41,294 bases of DNA from Pseudomonas marginalis (lineage in GTDB: Bacteria > Pseudomonadota > Gammaproteobacteria > Pseudomonadales > Pseudomonadaceae): contig NZ_LKEG01000041.1 of the NCBI RefSeq assembly GCF_001645105.1, positions 246,235-287,528 on the forward strand. The letters are read 5' to 3'. Of the stretch, positions 1 through 8,443 are shown one piece after another. A program made the position numbers and the translations under genes. Position 1 is the stretch's first letter. The number at the start of each line of letters is the position of its first letter. The notes under the pieces were generated by a model. The model ran no database searches. It was not told the origin of the DNA and saw nothing but the letters and a program-made list of their open reading frames with translations.

Positions 1-15
1 TTGAAAGATCCGTGG

Positions 16-1032
16 TTATTTCAGGCTGGCTTCAACCTTCTGCGCCACATCCTCGGTCAACCACGCCTTCCACACCTCGGGATGTTCCTTGAGAAACGCC
101 TGGGCCACCTCACGTGGCGCGGTGTGATTTTCGCTCATGGTCGCCAAGGCTTTATTCAGCGGTTCAATCGGAAACTCGACCTTTTCAAAGAACTCAGCAA
201 TCTGCGGATGTTCCTTCTGGAACGGCGTAGAAACGCCGATACTCAACTTCGACGCCAACGACCGCGTCGGCTTCGGATCAGGGTTATCTGCATCCGTCAG
301 GGTCTTCCACGCCTCGGCATCAAACGGCGGTTCTTCCAGCTGGATCAGCTTGTAGCGTCCCATCAGCGGCGTCGGCGACCAGTAGTAGAACAGCACCGGC
401 TTGCCACGCCGGATCGACGAGGCAATCTCGGCATCCAGTGCCGCGCCCGAACCGCTGCGGAAGTTCACGTAGCTGTCATCCAGGCCGTAGGCCTTGAGCT
501 TCTGTTTGTTGACCACTTCCGAGGTCCAGCCGATCGGGCTGTTGAGAAAGCGCCCTTTGCCTGGGGATTCGGGGTCCTTGAACACGTCCTTGTAGCGCGC
601 CAGGTCCTTCACGCTCTTGAGCTCGGGTGCGAGGGGCTTGATGCCTTTGGCAGGGTCACCCTTGACCACGTATTCCGGCACCCACCAGCCTTCGGTTGCG
701 CCTTTGACGGTATCGCCCAGGCCTACCACCTTGCCTTCGGCCTCAGCCTTGACCCACACCGGGCTGCGGCCGGCCCATTCTTCGCCGATCACCTGGATGT
801 CGTTCTTCGCCAGGGCGGTTTCCAGGGTGATGGTGGTGCCCGGCAAGGTGTCGGTGGGCAGGTCGTAGCCCTTCTCGACAATCACCCGCAACACTTCAGT
901 GATCAGACTGCCGCTTTCCCAGTTCAAGTCAGCAAAATGGATCGGTGCCTGGGCCGCTGAAACCGGCAACGTCGTCGCTGACAGTGCCAGGGTCGTCAGG
1001 GATGCTGCCAACAGTGTTCTCAATCCTTTCAT
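16..1032 (-). CDS. Glycine betaine/choline-type ABC transporter substrate-binding protein
   Basis: The 338-residue product has an N-terminal signal peptide (Lys/Arg then a Leu/Ala-rich core, cleavage near VSA-AQA at about residue 26). The mature part resembles the ProX/OpuAC family of periplasmic binding proteins: HFADLNWESG near the start, GEEWAGRSPVWVKA, TEGWWVPEYVVKG and a Trp/Tyr-rich pocket region (FYYWSPTPLMGRY). Such proteins deliver quaternary amines or related compounds to an inner-membrane ABC permease. No permease or ATPase gene lies in the window; they may lie beyond position 1, since transcription runs off that edge, or the protein may be an orphan. The ATG start has a GAGG/GAAGG-like site upstream. 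The exact ligand (betaine, choline, carnitine or another) cannot be read from the sequence. Confidence 0.85.
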   Translation of the reverse strand: MKGLRTLLAASLTTLALSATTLPVSAAQAPIHFADLNWESGSLITEVLRVIVEKGYDLPTDTLPGTTITLETALAKNDIQVIGEEWAGRSPVWVKAEAEGKVVGLGDTVKGATEGWWVPEYVVKGDPAKGIKPLAPELKSVKDLARYKDVFKDPESPGKGRFLNSPIGWTSEVVNKQKLKAYGLDDSYVNFRSGSGAALDAEIASSIRRGKPVLFYYWSPTPLMGRYKLIQLEEPPFDAEAWKTLTDADNPDPKPTRSLASKLSIGVSTPFQKEHPQIAEFFEKVEFPIEPLNKALATMSENHTAPREVAQAFLKEHPEVWKAWLTEDVAQKVEASLK

Positions 1033-1165
1033 GCCTTCGCACCTCGCGATATCGCAGCCAATGGCGGACGGCTTTGCTGCGTATGCGCGAAGCCTCTGAA
1101 CAATTAAGTCAACTCAACTGTAGTAGAGGTTCCGGGAGATAACGGGGGTTCGCTGTTTTTACTGA

Positions 1166-1636
1166 TTATTCACTGGCCTTGAACGTCACCAGTTCACCCT
1201 TGCGCCATTTGGCGGCCTTGCCGGTCACGGCCTTCAGGGTTTTGGTCAGGCCTTCCTGCAGTTGCTCGGTGGCGGCAAATACCAGCATCACGCTGTGGCC
1301 TTCCTTGAACACAATGCCCTGGCCTTCGGCTGAAGACACAAAGGCGTATTCGCCCAAGCCATAGACGGTCAACTTGATGTCGCGAAACTTCAACTCGAAC
1401 TTGCCGCCTTCACGACTCGGCAACACCGCCGCGCGGAAATGGTCACCGACTTTGAGTTCCAGGCGGGGCTTGTCATCCACCACCATCGCCGCTTCGGTGT
1501 CGATTTCGGCGATGTAGATGCCTTCCGGCGTCTGCTCGGTGATGTAAACGAAACGGGATTGAAACTGTTTAACCAACTTTGCGCGCAAATCACCCAGCAC
1601 GAATAACGCGTGCATATCCAGATTACTGACTGCCAA
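1166..1636 (-). CDS. Hypothetical protein, 156 aa, unknown function
   Basis: Soluble, mixed alpha/beta-looking 156-residue protein with no signal peptide or membrane segment. The middle has alternating charged and hydrophobic residues suggesting a beta barrel or PilZ-like sheet (VGDHFRAAVLPSREGGKFELKFRDIKL), but I do not recognise the family and a PilZ assignment would be a guess. The frame seems to begin with TTG at 1636, preceded by a GGGGG stretch about seven bases upstream; an internal ATG at 1615 (codon 8) is the alternative but lacks a visible ribosome binding site. It stands alone: the ABC binding protein downstream is 133 bases away and the next gene upstream is divergent. Confidence 0.7.
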   Translation of the reverse strand: MAVSNLDMHALFVLGDLRAKLVKQFQSRFVYITEQTPEGIYIAEIDTEAAMVVDDKPRLELKVGDHFRAAVLPSREGGKFELKFRDIKLTVYGLGEYAFVSSAEGQGIVFKEGHSVMLVFAATEQLQEGLTKTLKAVTGKAAKWRKGELVTFKASE

Positions 1637-2032
1637 GGAAACGCCCCCACATCGAAAAGAGCGCTGTCCGCCAGAGCGGGCAGCACAAAAAAACGGCCAT
1701 CACGGCACGACCACATCACTCATTCTTTGAAAAAAACTGAAGATAATCCCGCCATCGCGCCGTAAGACGAGTGCGCACGTATGCGATAGACCTTGTGCGA
1801 GGTCATCAGGCACCACAGGAGATCACAGGTTCCACGGCACGAGAATACGCGCCGACCAACTTCAGAGAATAACCTGATTAAAAATGCAGTTTTCCGACAC
1901 GCAAACACAAATAAACACACTGTCATGGAACCGTGCGCGGGCCAGCGACAACAATACTAAAACAGCAGCAAGGATCAAAACCACTCAAAACGCTGCAATA
2001 ACGTCATCCGGCTAGATCGAAAGGAGCAGGCC
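1637..2032. other. Divergent intergenic region, 396 bp
   Basis: Stretch without a convincing gene between a leftward and a rightward gene. Part of it (about 1860-2000) is clearly more AT-rich than the flanking coding sequence and should hold the divergent promoters, but I could not pick a convincing -35/-10 pair. An AAAGGAG ribosome binding site lies just before the ATG at 2033. No repeat or terminator was recognised. Confidence 0.5.
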
Positions 2033-2308
2033 ATGCAACGATCACCCTACAGCGCTATGTCTTCGCACACCCGTTCATCCTGTCAGGACAGCGCTCAATT
2101 CTACCGTTTGAACGGCTTTGGTGGGTACTCGGATTCGGTTCTCTACCAAGTCGTACCCGCCGGCAGAAACTTCTTCCACATCCGTGAAGTGCTCAGCGGT
2201 CGAATCAAAGGCTTTCGCAGCGATCATGTCAAGGCCTGTGAGCTGGCCAAGAAACTTGAGGCCCTGTTGCAGGCCTCCCACAGCGCAATCGTTTCGTCCG
2301 CCGGGTAA
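2033..2308 (+). CDS. Small hypothetical protein, 91 aa
   Basis: Ninety-one residues, cytoplasmic, unrecognised. The start is well supported: an AAAGGAG site sits about six bases before the ATG. After a Ser-rich leader of some 25 residues comes a compact region with Tyr/Phe and Gly (FYRLNGFGGYSDSVLY), a conserved-looking FFHIREVLSGRIKGF stretch and a C-terminal amphipathic helix (ACELAKKLEALLQAS). It is the first of three small rightward genes (2033-2954) separated by short gaps, which may be one transcript. Nothing seen suggests an enzyme or DNA-binding fold. Confidence 0.7.
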   Translation: MQRSPYSAMSSHTRSSCQDSAQFYRLNGFGGYSDSVLYQVVPAGRNFFHIREVLSGRIKGFRSDHVKACELAKKLEALLQASHSAIVSSAG

Positions 2309-2418
2309 CTTAACTGCGCCGCCGACCCGCAACAACTGCCATACTGGCACGTCCACTGAAGTTTGTGCCCCGCGGGCCAGGTTTCTCCAGTGCAGTTATC
2401 TCCAAGGGAAGGCTCTAC

Positions 2419-2649
2419 GTGACGGAATTTGATATCGGCGAATTTTTCATCCATGGCGACGCAAGGGAGGTAGACGGTGAATTTCAAGCAGTGATTGTCA
2501 TGCGGGCCAAGCCACCGCTGACCACTGTCACCACACACCAGGTGGAAAAAGACCGCTGGTTCAAAACCGCCGACGCCGCCGCCATCGCCGCAAAGGACGC
2601 CGCCAAGGCGTTAAAGAACGCTGTGGATGCCGGGGCCCTGAATTCCTGA
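2419..2649 (+). CDS. Small hypothetical protein, 76 aa, GTG start
   Basis: The frame is open from an ATG at 2365, but a GTG at 2419 has a strong AAGGGAAGG site six bases upstream and begins a more protein-like sequence (VTEFDIGEFFIHGDAREVDG), so I place the start there, giving 76 residues. The N-terminal half looks like a beta hairpin with a conserved-looking EFQAVIVMRAK segment. The C-terminal part is an Ala/Lys-rich amphipathic helix (AAAIAAKDAAKALKNAVDAG). The family is not recognised. It follows the 91-residue gene by 110 bases and precedes the DUF2789 gene by 68 bases. Confidence 0.6.
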   Translation: MTEFDIGEFFIHGDAREVDGEFQAVIVMRAKPPLTTVTTHQVEKDRWFKTADAAAIAAKDAAKALKNAVDAGALNS

Positions 2650-2717
2650 CATCCGATAGAACTCTACCGCGCCACAACCCTCCCATGCATAACGACCACC
2701 CTGCATGGAGAACGAAA

Positions 2718-2954
2718 ATGGACGCGCCAATCCCCACCCTTGAAACCCTGTTTGAACAATTGGGCCTGGATTCAACCCCGGACGCTATCGACGCCTTTAT
2801 CGCCGCGCACCCTTTGCCTGACGACGTGAAGTTGATCGATGCGCCTTTCTGGTCCGCACAACAGGCAGGTTTTCTCAAGGAAGAGCTGCGCGAAGACGCC
2901 GAATGGGCGATCGCGGTGGACGAACTCAACCAACGCCTGCATCAACCGCACTGA
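2718..2954 (+). CDS. DUF2789 family protein
   Basis: The 78-residue product starting MDAPIPTLETLFEQLGL matches my recollection of the short DUF2789 family, whose members open with a Met-Asp/Glu-x-Pro then LxxLFxQLGL motif, followed by a helical region rich in acidic residues (PDAIDAFIAAHPLP, FLKEELREDAEWAIAVDELN). The frame is open from an ATG at 2685, but the ATG at 2718 has GGAG about eight bases upstream and gives the family-typical N terminus. The function of DUF2789 proteins is not established. A large inverted repeat follows the stop codon and could end transcription. Confidence 0.8.
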   Translation: MDAPIPTLETLFEQLGLDSTPDAIDAFIAAHPLPDDVKLIDAPFWSAQQAGFLKEELREDAEWAIAVDELNQRLHQPH

Positions 2955-2997
2955 CGGTAGATATCTACACAACGTTCAAAGGCTGAAAAATCTCCCT

Positions 2998-3129
2998 GTA
3001 GTGAGCGGGCTTGCCCCGCGCTGGGTGGCGAAGCCGCCCCAAACCAAGCGACCTAGTTCTATCTGGAACTCGGCGATGTCTTTATTGGGGCGGCTTCGCC
3101 ACCCAGCGCGGGACAAGCCCGCTCACTAC
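2998..3129. repeat. Long inverted repeat (REP-type hairpin)
   Basis: Two 43-base arms (2998-3040 and 3087-3129) are reverse complements with a single mismatch, separated by a 46-base loop. The arms read GTAGTGAGCGGGCTTGCCCC at the outer end and GGCGAAGCCGCCCC at the inner end. It lies between the convergent ends of the DUF2789 gene and the chemoreceptor gene, where it could act as a bidirectional terminator. It is related to, but different from, the GTGGGAGGGGGCTTGCCCCC elements found elsewhere in the window. Confidence 0.9.
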
Positions 3130-3175
3130 GATATGTGTCGATACCTATGCCCATTCCGGAAAAGCCTAATTTACG

Positions 3176-4852
3176 TCAGCGCCTCACAGCCTCGGGTTTA
3201 TAGCCCAGGCGCAAACCACCCCAATGCCGGCCCTTGACCATGATCGGCACCGACAGATCGTGCATCAGCTCCCCGGTGTCGCGGGTATAGGTTTGCAGCA
3301 GAACTGCCTGTTGATGGCTGCCACAGCGGATTCCGGTGCGGTCTTCGAACTTGCGCTTGGTGCGGTTTTGCACCGCATCCACCTGGATATCGCCGGTCAG
3401 CGCCTGGGAAAACGCTTTGTTGTGCGTCGGCACATAGCCCTGCGGCGTGCAGGCGATGGCGAACACCAACCCTTCATGCCGTGGCAACAGCGCCTCCTGG
3501 ATCGCCGGCAGCACCTGGTCGGTGTAGCCGTCAAACCGGGTGTGGTACTTGCTCGGGCTGGTGTTGGCAATCGGCGTGTAGCTGCGGTCGAACAGGTCAT
3601 CCAGGCTGATGCGGTTCTGTTGCACATCGGCTTCGAATTGCGCGGCAATCCGGCTCGCACCTTCGCGGGCTAGGTCGTAGATGCGCTGGTGGTAGTCATC
3701 CAGCCCGACTGCCGCCAGGCGCTCGCTGATGGTTTCGGCCTGGCCTTCCATCTGCACGGCGGCATCGGCCAGTTGACGGGTTTGCTGGTCACTGACGGCC
3801 AGGTCGCTGCGCATCTGTTCCACGGCATGGAACAGGCTGTCGAGCTGGGTACGATTGGTGTCGGTGCCCTGGGCGATTTCATTCACCTGGCCTTCCACAC
3901 CCGCCGCCAGCGTTGCGATACTTTGCAACTGCTCGCCAGCGTGCTCCACCTGCTCGACGCCAGTGTGCAGGTCCGCCGAAAGCTGGCGAATCTGCTCCAC
4001 CACCTGGGCGGTACGTTGCTGGATATCCGCCACCATCACGCCCACTTCATCGGTGGCCGTGGCCGTGCGGCCGGCCAGCCCGCGCACTTCATCCGCGACC
4101 ACCGCGAAGCCACGACCGTGTTCACCGGCCCGCGCCGCTTCAATGGCCGCATTGAGTGCCAGCAAGTTGGTCTGGCTGGCGATGGACTGGATCACCAGGG
4201 TCACCCGCTGGATTTCTTCACTGCGCTGGCTCAAGGCTTCGATCAGTTCACGGCTCGCGTTGGCGCGCTGGCTGAGTTGGTGCATGCGGGTAATTGATTG
4301 GGCCAGCACTTCGCGGCCCTCGGTGCTGCGCTGATGGGCTTGGCTCGCGGCTTCCAGAGCCTCACGACTGAGTTGGGAGGTGATCTTTTCGGTGCCAATC
4401 ATCACTTCGGCACTGCTGACAATCTGCTTGGCGGCGCTCAACTGCGACTGCAACCGGGCGGCCAGTTGCTTGACCGAATAGGCCACGCCGGCAGCGGACA
4501 ATGCGTTATGGCTGGTGGTGTGGGACAGGTCGCGAGTCAGCTCGCCAATGGCATCGACGGCCTCGGCAGACGCAATAACCGGCGTGCGGCGTTTCAGCTG
4601 AGGCAGCCAGATCACCAGCAAGGCCAGTGGCAGGCAGAGGTACAGCGGCAGGCTGGCAAACGCCAGGCCCAGCAGTAGCAACACCAGGGCGACGCTCTGC
4701 ATCAGCTGCGTGAACCAGCCGGGCAAGCCGCGCACCACCGGTTGCGGTGGCACTGCTGCGCCCATCAGAGATCCGTCTCCAGCCATCTTCGCCACCCCAC
4801 TGCTTGTCGTTATTGTCACTGCATTAAACGCCACTATCGGGCCATTATCCAT
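3176..4852 (-). CDS. Methyl-accepting chemotaxis protein with C-terminal sensor-like domain
   Basis: A 558-codon frame. Two adjacent hydrophobic segments near the N terminus ([19 protein letters not shown] and [13 protein letters not shown], about residues 50-83) anchor it with almost no periplasmic loop, so the usual periplasmic ligand domain is absent. A long coiled coil follows, with the conserved chemoreceptor hairpin ([20 protein letters not shown], then [12 protein letters not shown]) that contacts CheW/CheA. After the signalling domain comes an extra globular region of about 130 residues ([18 protein letters not shown] to [21 protein letters not shown]), as seen in other cytoplasmic-sensing proteobacterial receptors. 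No C-terminal CheR/CheB-tethering pentapeptide is visible. The start is uncertain: ATG at 4852, or in-frame ATGs at 4786 and 4765. Confidence 0.88.
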   Translation of the reverse strand: MDNGPIVAFNAVTITTSSGVAKMAGDGSLMGAAVPPQPVVRGLPGWFTQLMQSVALVLLLLGLAFASLPLYLCLPLALLVIWLPQLKRRTPVIASAEAVDAIGELTRDLSHTTSHNALSAAGVAYSVKQLAARLQSQLSAAKQIVSSAEVMIGTEKITSQLSREALEAASQAHQRSTEGREVLAQSITRMHQLSQRANASRELIEALSQRSEEIQRVTLVIQSIASQTNLLALNAAIEAARAGEHGRGFAVVADEVRGLAGRTATATDEVGVMVADIQQRTAQVVEQIRQLSADLHTGVEQVEHAGEQLQSIATLAAGVEGQVNEIAQGTDTNRTQLDSLFHAVEQMRSDLAVSDQQTRQLADAAVQMEGQAETISERLAAVGLDDYHQRIYDLAREGASRIAAQFEADVQQNRISLDDLFDRSYTPIANTSPSKYHTRFDGYTDQVLPAIQEALLPRHEGLVFAIACTPQGYVPTHNKAFSQALTGDIQVDAVQNRTKRKFEDRTGIRCGSHQQAVLLQTYTRDTGELMHDLSVPIMVKGRHWGGLRLGYKPEAVRR

Positions 4853-4949
4853 GGGCCTTTAGTGGGGTAGCTTGCAGCAGATCAATGGACGGGGTGTAAC
4901 GGGGTTTTTCCCTGGGGGAACGGCGTGGCGATCCCCCAGCTTCACCGCA

Positions 4950-5354
4950 TCAGGCTTGGCGCTGATGCTTGTCGATCTGCTCGTGGCGCTCTTGCGCTTC
5001 GATGCAGTATTTGGTGGTTGGGCTGATCAGCAGGCGCTTGAGGCCAATAGGCTCGCCGCTGTCATCGCACCAGCCAAAAGAATCTTCCTTGATGCGTTCC
5101 AGTGCACGCTCAAGTTGCGGCAGCATGCGCTGGTCGCGGTCGATGGCATTGACCAGCCAGGTGCGCTCTTCTTCCACGGAAGCGGCGTCAGCCGGGTCAG
5201 CCGGGGTGTCCAGGCTTTCAATGGCGATGCGGTTCTGTTCGATGCGCTCGTGGTGTTCCACTTTCATGTCTTGCAGCAACTTCTCGAAAAAAGCGTGCTG
5301 TTCGGCATTCATGTAGTCATCCGCCGGCATGGCCAGCAACTTTTCCTTTGTCAT
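4950..5354 (-). CDS. DksA/TraR-family protein, DksA2-like (incomplete zinc finger)
   Basis: A 134-residue RNA polymerase-binding factor of the DksA family. It has an N-terminal coiled-coil region whose tip keeps the DxxDxA motif (Asp53, Asp56, Ala58), and the C-terminal globular part with GWCDDSGEPIGLKRLL and TKYCIEAQERHE. Of the four zinc-binding cysteines of classical DksA only two remain (Cys96 and Cys117); the partners are Ser99 and Ala120. This is the pattern of the zinc-independent DksA2 paralogue known from P. aeruginosa, thought to substitute for DksA in stringent control under zinc limitation or oxidative conditions. The start at MTKEKLL is preferred over ATGs upstream because it gives the usual family length and an AGAG site precedes it. 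No zinc-regulated neighbours or Zur box were noticed. Confidence 0.85.
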   Translation of the reverse strand: MTKEKLLAMPADDYMNAEQHAFFEKLLQDMKVEHHERIEQNRIAIESLDTPADPADAASVEEERTWLVNAIDRDQRMLPQLERALERIKEDSFGWCDDSGEPIGLKRLLISPTTKYCIEAQERHEQIDKHQRQA

Positions 5355-5774
5355 TGATTTCTCTATAAAAAATACGTGCATTAAGGCGAATAAGGGAGCG
5401 TTCCGGTCGGCCTCTGCAGGTCTCGGAAAGGCGCCGTCCATTTCAAGCGCCACCCGGCACTCAATTTACGAGGGGCGGCAGTCTAAGGCCGACTTGAGGG
5501 CGCAGCAACTGAAATGACAGGCAATTTTTCCGAGATAACCCCAAAAGGCACCAGGACGGGCTTGGCGAATGGTTATCGGAGTGCGTTTATAGCAAGAAAT
5601 TCAGTGTTGTGGAGCTATATAGAAGACAAACGGTTAGAACGGCCTGATAAAGATCAAGTGTGGGCGTTGGGCTTGCCCGCGATGCAGGCGACTCGGTCCG
5701 TCAGGGCTACCGAGTGGATGCAATCGCAGGCAAGCCAGCGCCCACATTTGATTGGTGTTGGCCGTAAGACGATC
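5355..5774. other. Intergenic region with one REP hairpin, 420 bp
   Basis: No convincing gene. Positions 5355-5510 lie upstream of the DksA-like gene and should contain its promoter. Positions 5654-5751 hold an imperfect REP hairpin just beyond the end of iatP, listed separately. The rest shows nothing I can assign. Confidence 0.5.
5654..5751. repeat. REP doublet hairpin
   Basis: Imperfect inverted arms (5654-5683 and 5723-5751) of the form AAGTGTGGGCGTTGGGCTTG with the partner GGCAAGCCAGCGCCCACATT. The loop contains ACTCGGT...ACCGAGT, itself an inner inverted repeat (5691-5697 and 5709-5715). It lies 23 bases beyond the iatP stop codon and may serve as its terminator. Confidence 0.8.
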
Positions 5775-6797
5775 TCAGCGTTTGAGCTTGCGCTTGTTGC
5801 GATACTGGTCAATCACCACTGCGACCACAATGATCAGGCCCTTGATGATGTCCTGGATATACGCGTCCACCCCGACAAAGGTAAACCCGCTGGCCATCAC
5901 CCCGAGGATCAGCGCGCCGATCACGGTGCCGGTGATGCGCCCTACCCCGCCCGCCAGGCTGGTGCCGCCGATCACCGCCGCAGCAATCGCATCCAGCTCA
6001 TAGGACATGCCCATGCCGGCCTGACCCGTCGCAGCGCGAGCCGAGGCCACTACACCGGCCAAACCTGCGAGCAAGCCGGCGATGCTGTAGACGATGATCA
6101 GATGACGCTTGACGTTGATCCCCGACGTCCGCGCCGCCTGCATGTTGCCGCCGATGGCGTAGGTATACTTGCCGTACTTGGTGTAGCGCAAGGCGATGTG
6201 GAAGATCACCGCCACCACCAGGAAGATGATCACCGGCATCGCGCCATGGCCGATGGCCGTGTACGAGTCCGACAGCATACTCACCGGCTGGCCTTCGGTG
6301 TAATAACGTGCCAGGCCGCGCGCCGAAACCATCATGCCCAAGGTGGCGATAAACGGTGGGATACCGGTAACGGCGATGATGCTGCCATTGATCGCACCCG
6401 CCAACAGCCCCACACCCAGCCCCATGGCCACCGGGATCCACACCGGCAAGTCGGTCAGGCTCGGGAATACCGCCCGGGAAAAATCGGACGTCTGCGCCAA
6501 ACTGGCGGCGATCATCGCCGACAATGCCAGCACCGAGCCGGAGGACAGGTCGATACCGGTGGTGATGATCACCTGCGTCACGCCGATAGCCAGCAGCCCG
6601 ATGATCGACACCTGCAGGATCATCAGCACCAGGCGCTGGGAGTTCATCAGGAAGCTCTGGTCACGCACGATCCAGCCGAACAATTCAAACACCAGGCCGA
6701 TACCGATCAGCACCAGGAAGATGCTCAGCTCGGTGGGCATGCGTCGACGACTCTTGGTTGGCACCGTCGCCGGTTTGTTATCCGTTATTGCGTTCAT
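5775..6797 (-). CDS. iatP: Inositol ABC transporter permease (RbsC/IatP family)
   Basis: About 340 residues of mostly hydrophobic sequence with eight to ten predicted membrane segments, typical of the monosaccharide (BPD_transp_2, RbsC-type) permeases that form a homodimeric channel. Family signatures include TTGIDLSSGSVLALSAM, GIPPFIATLGMM, YAIGGNMQAARTSGI and AAAVIGGTSLAGGVG. The first possible start is a TTG at 6803; the ATG at 6797 is better placed behind an AAGGTG site. It follows the ATPase gene by about 27 bases and closes the importer operon. Specificity for inositol is inferred from the adjoining iol genes and shared operator, not from the permease itself; ribose-type transport is the alternative. 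Confidence 0.88.
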   Translation of the reverse strand: MNAITDNKPATVPTKSRRRMPTELSIFLVLIGIGLVFELFGWIVRDQSFLMNSQRLVLMILQVSIIGLLAIGVTQVIITTGIDLSSGSVLALSAMIAASLAQTSDFSRAVFPSLTDLPVWIPVAMGLGVGLLAGAINGSIIAVTGIPPFIATLGMMVSARGLARYYTEGQPVSMLSDSYTAIGHGAMPVIIFLVVAVIFHIALRYTKYGKYTYAIGGNMQAARTSGINVKRHLIIVYSIAGLLAGLAGVVASARAATGQAGMGMSYELDAIAAAVIGGTSLAGGVGRITGTVIGALILGVMASGFTFVGVDAYIQDIIKGLIIVVAVVIDQYRNKRKLKR

Positions 6798-6824
6798 AGC
6801 CAATCACCTTTTTTATTCTGTACG

Positions 6825-8378
6825 TCAGTGGACTGCCGTCATCCCGGAGGCCAACTGCATGACTTTTTCCTGGGTCGCTTCGCTGCGATCCAAGGTGCCC
6901 ATCAATTCGCCTTCGTGCATCACCATGACCCGGTCGCTCATGCCCAGCACTTCGGGCAGCTCGGAGGAAATCATGATCACCGCCATGCCTTCGCTGGCCA
7001 GGAACGAGATCAAGCGATAGATCTCGGCCTTGGCGCCCACGTCGATGCCCCGCGTGGGTTCATCGAGGATCAGCAGGCGCGGGTTGGTCATCAGCCAGCG
7101 CGCCAGCAACGCCTTCTGCTGGTTGCCGCCGGACAAGGTGTCGATGCACTGTTCAAGGGACGGGGTTTTCACCCGCAGCTTCTTGCACATGTCTTCGCAC
7201 AGCGCACGCAGGGCTTTCTGCTGGATAAAGCCGTTACCCGAGTAATGCGGCAGCACGGCCATCTCCATGTTTTCCAGCACCGACAGGCACGGGAACAGGC
7301 CGCTGAGCTTGCGGTCCTCGGTCAGCAGCGCAAAGCCTTTCTCGATGGCCATGTGCGGGTCGCTGATACGCACCGCCTTGCCGTCCAGTTCAATCTGCCC
7401 GCCGTCGCTTGGGGTGATGCCGAAAATGGTTTCCGCCACGTTGGTGCGGCCCGAGCCCATCAACCCGGCGATGCCGAGGATCTCGCCGGCATGCAGGTCA
7501 AAGGAGACGTCCTTGAACACACCGTCCAGGCGCAGGTCGCGGACCGACAGCAGCAGGTCGCCGATCGGCGTCTCGCGCACCGGGAACAACTGGCTCAGTT
7601 CACGGCCGACCATCATCGAGATCAGGCTGTCGCTGTTCATGCTGTCGGCGCGTTGCAGGCCGATATAGTGGCCGTCACGAAACACCGCCACTTCATCGGC
7701 GATGGCAAACACTTCGTTCATTTTATGCGTGATGTAGACGATGCCTTTGCCCTGGGCCTTGAGGTCGGCAATGATCGAAAACAGGTGGGCCACTTCCTTC
7801 TCGGTAATAGCCGACGTCGGTTCATCCATGATCAGGATGTCGGAGTCGTAGGACACGGCCTTGGCAATCTCGACCATCTGCCGCTCGGCGATACTCAGGT
7901 TGCCCACGTGTTCCTCGGGGTCCAGGTTGATGCGCAGGCGTGCCAGCAATTCTGCCGTGCAGCGGTGCATTTCGCGGTGGTTGACCATGTGCAGGCTGTT
8001 GAGCTGCTCGCGGCCGATCCAGATGTTCTCGGCGATGCTCATGTGCGGCATCAGGTTGAGTTCCTGGTGGATCATTGCGATCCCGGCCTTCTGGGCCGCC
8101 AGGGGCGTTTCAAATACGATCGGCTTGCCGCGCAGGCGAATTTCCCCGGCGTCGGGCTGGTAGATGCCGGCGATGATTTTCATCAGCGTGGATTTGCCCG
8201 CACCGTTCTCGCCCATCAGCGCCAGCACCGTGCCAGGGCGTACGCGCAATTGCACGTCGGCCAGGGCTACGACGCCGGGAAAGCCTTTGCTGATGTTGAC
8301 GATTTCCAGCAGGTAGGGTTCGTCCAGCGGCAACGGCTGGAGGCCGGGGGGCTGCGAGACAGCGGCTTGAGCGAGCAT
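6825..8378 (-). CDS. iatA: Inositol ABC transporter ATP-binding protein (RbsA/IatA family)
   Basis: A tandem ATPase of about 517 residues, as is usual for sugar importers of this class. The first nucleotide-binding domain has Walker [10 protein letters not shown] (residues 56-64), the signature [14 protein letters not shown] and Walker [11 protein letters not shown]. The second has a degenerate Walker A (GLMGSGRTN) but intact [15 protein letters not shown] and [14 protein letters not shown]. This asymmetry is normal for the family. A GTG at 8408 and an ATG at 8393 are upstream options; I prefer the ATG at 8378 because a GGAG lies nine bases before it. The gene sits between the binding protein and permease genes with short gaps. 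Confidence 0.9.
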   Translation of the reverse strand: MLAQAAVSQPPGLQPLPLDEPYLLEIVNISKGFPGVVALADVQLRVRPGTVLALMGENGAGKSTLMKIIAGIYQPDAGEIRLRGKPIVFETPLAAQKAGIAMIHQELNLMPHMSIAENIWIGREQLNSLHMVNHREMHRCTAELLARLRINLDPEEHVGNLSIAERQMVEIAKAVSYDSDILIMDEPTSAITEKEVAHLFSIIADLKAQGKGIVYITHKMNEVFAIADEVAVFRDGHYIGLQRADSMNSDSLISMMVGRELSQLFPVRETPIGDLLLSVRDLRLDGVFKDVSFDLHAGEILGIAGLMGSGRTNVAETIFGITPSDGGQIELDGKAVRISDPHMAIEKGFALLTEDRKLSGLFPCLSVLENMEMAVLPHYSGNGFIQQKALRALCEDMCKKLRVKTPSLEQCIDTLSGGNQQKALLARWLMTNPRLLILDEPTRGIDVGAKAEIYRLISFLASEGMAVIMISSELPEVLGMSDRVMVMHEGELMGTLDRSEATQEKVMQLASGMTAVH

Positions 8379-8443
8379 AGGGAGGTACTCCATCGGCAGG
8401 GCGGGCACGACCGCCCTGCCGGTTTATTGTTGTTATGTCAGGG

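Noticed and set aside
1..960. A 319-codon open frame on the + strand
   Set aside because: Antisense to the ABC binding protein, with low-complexity Arg/His/Leu translation.
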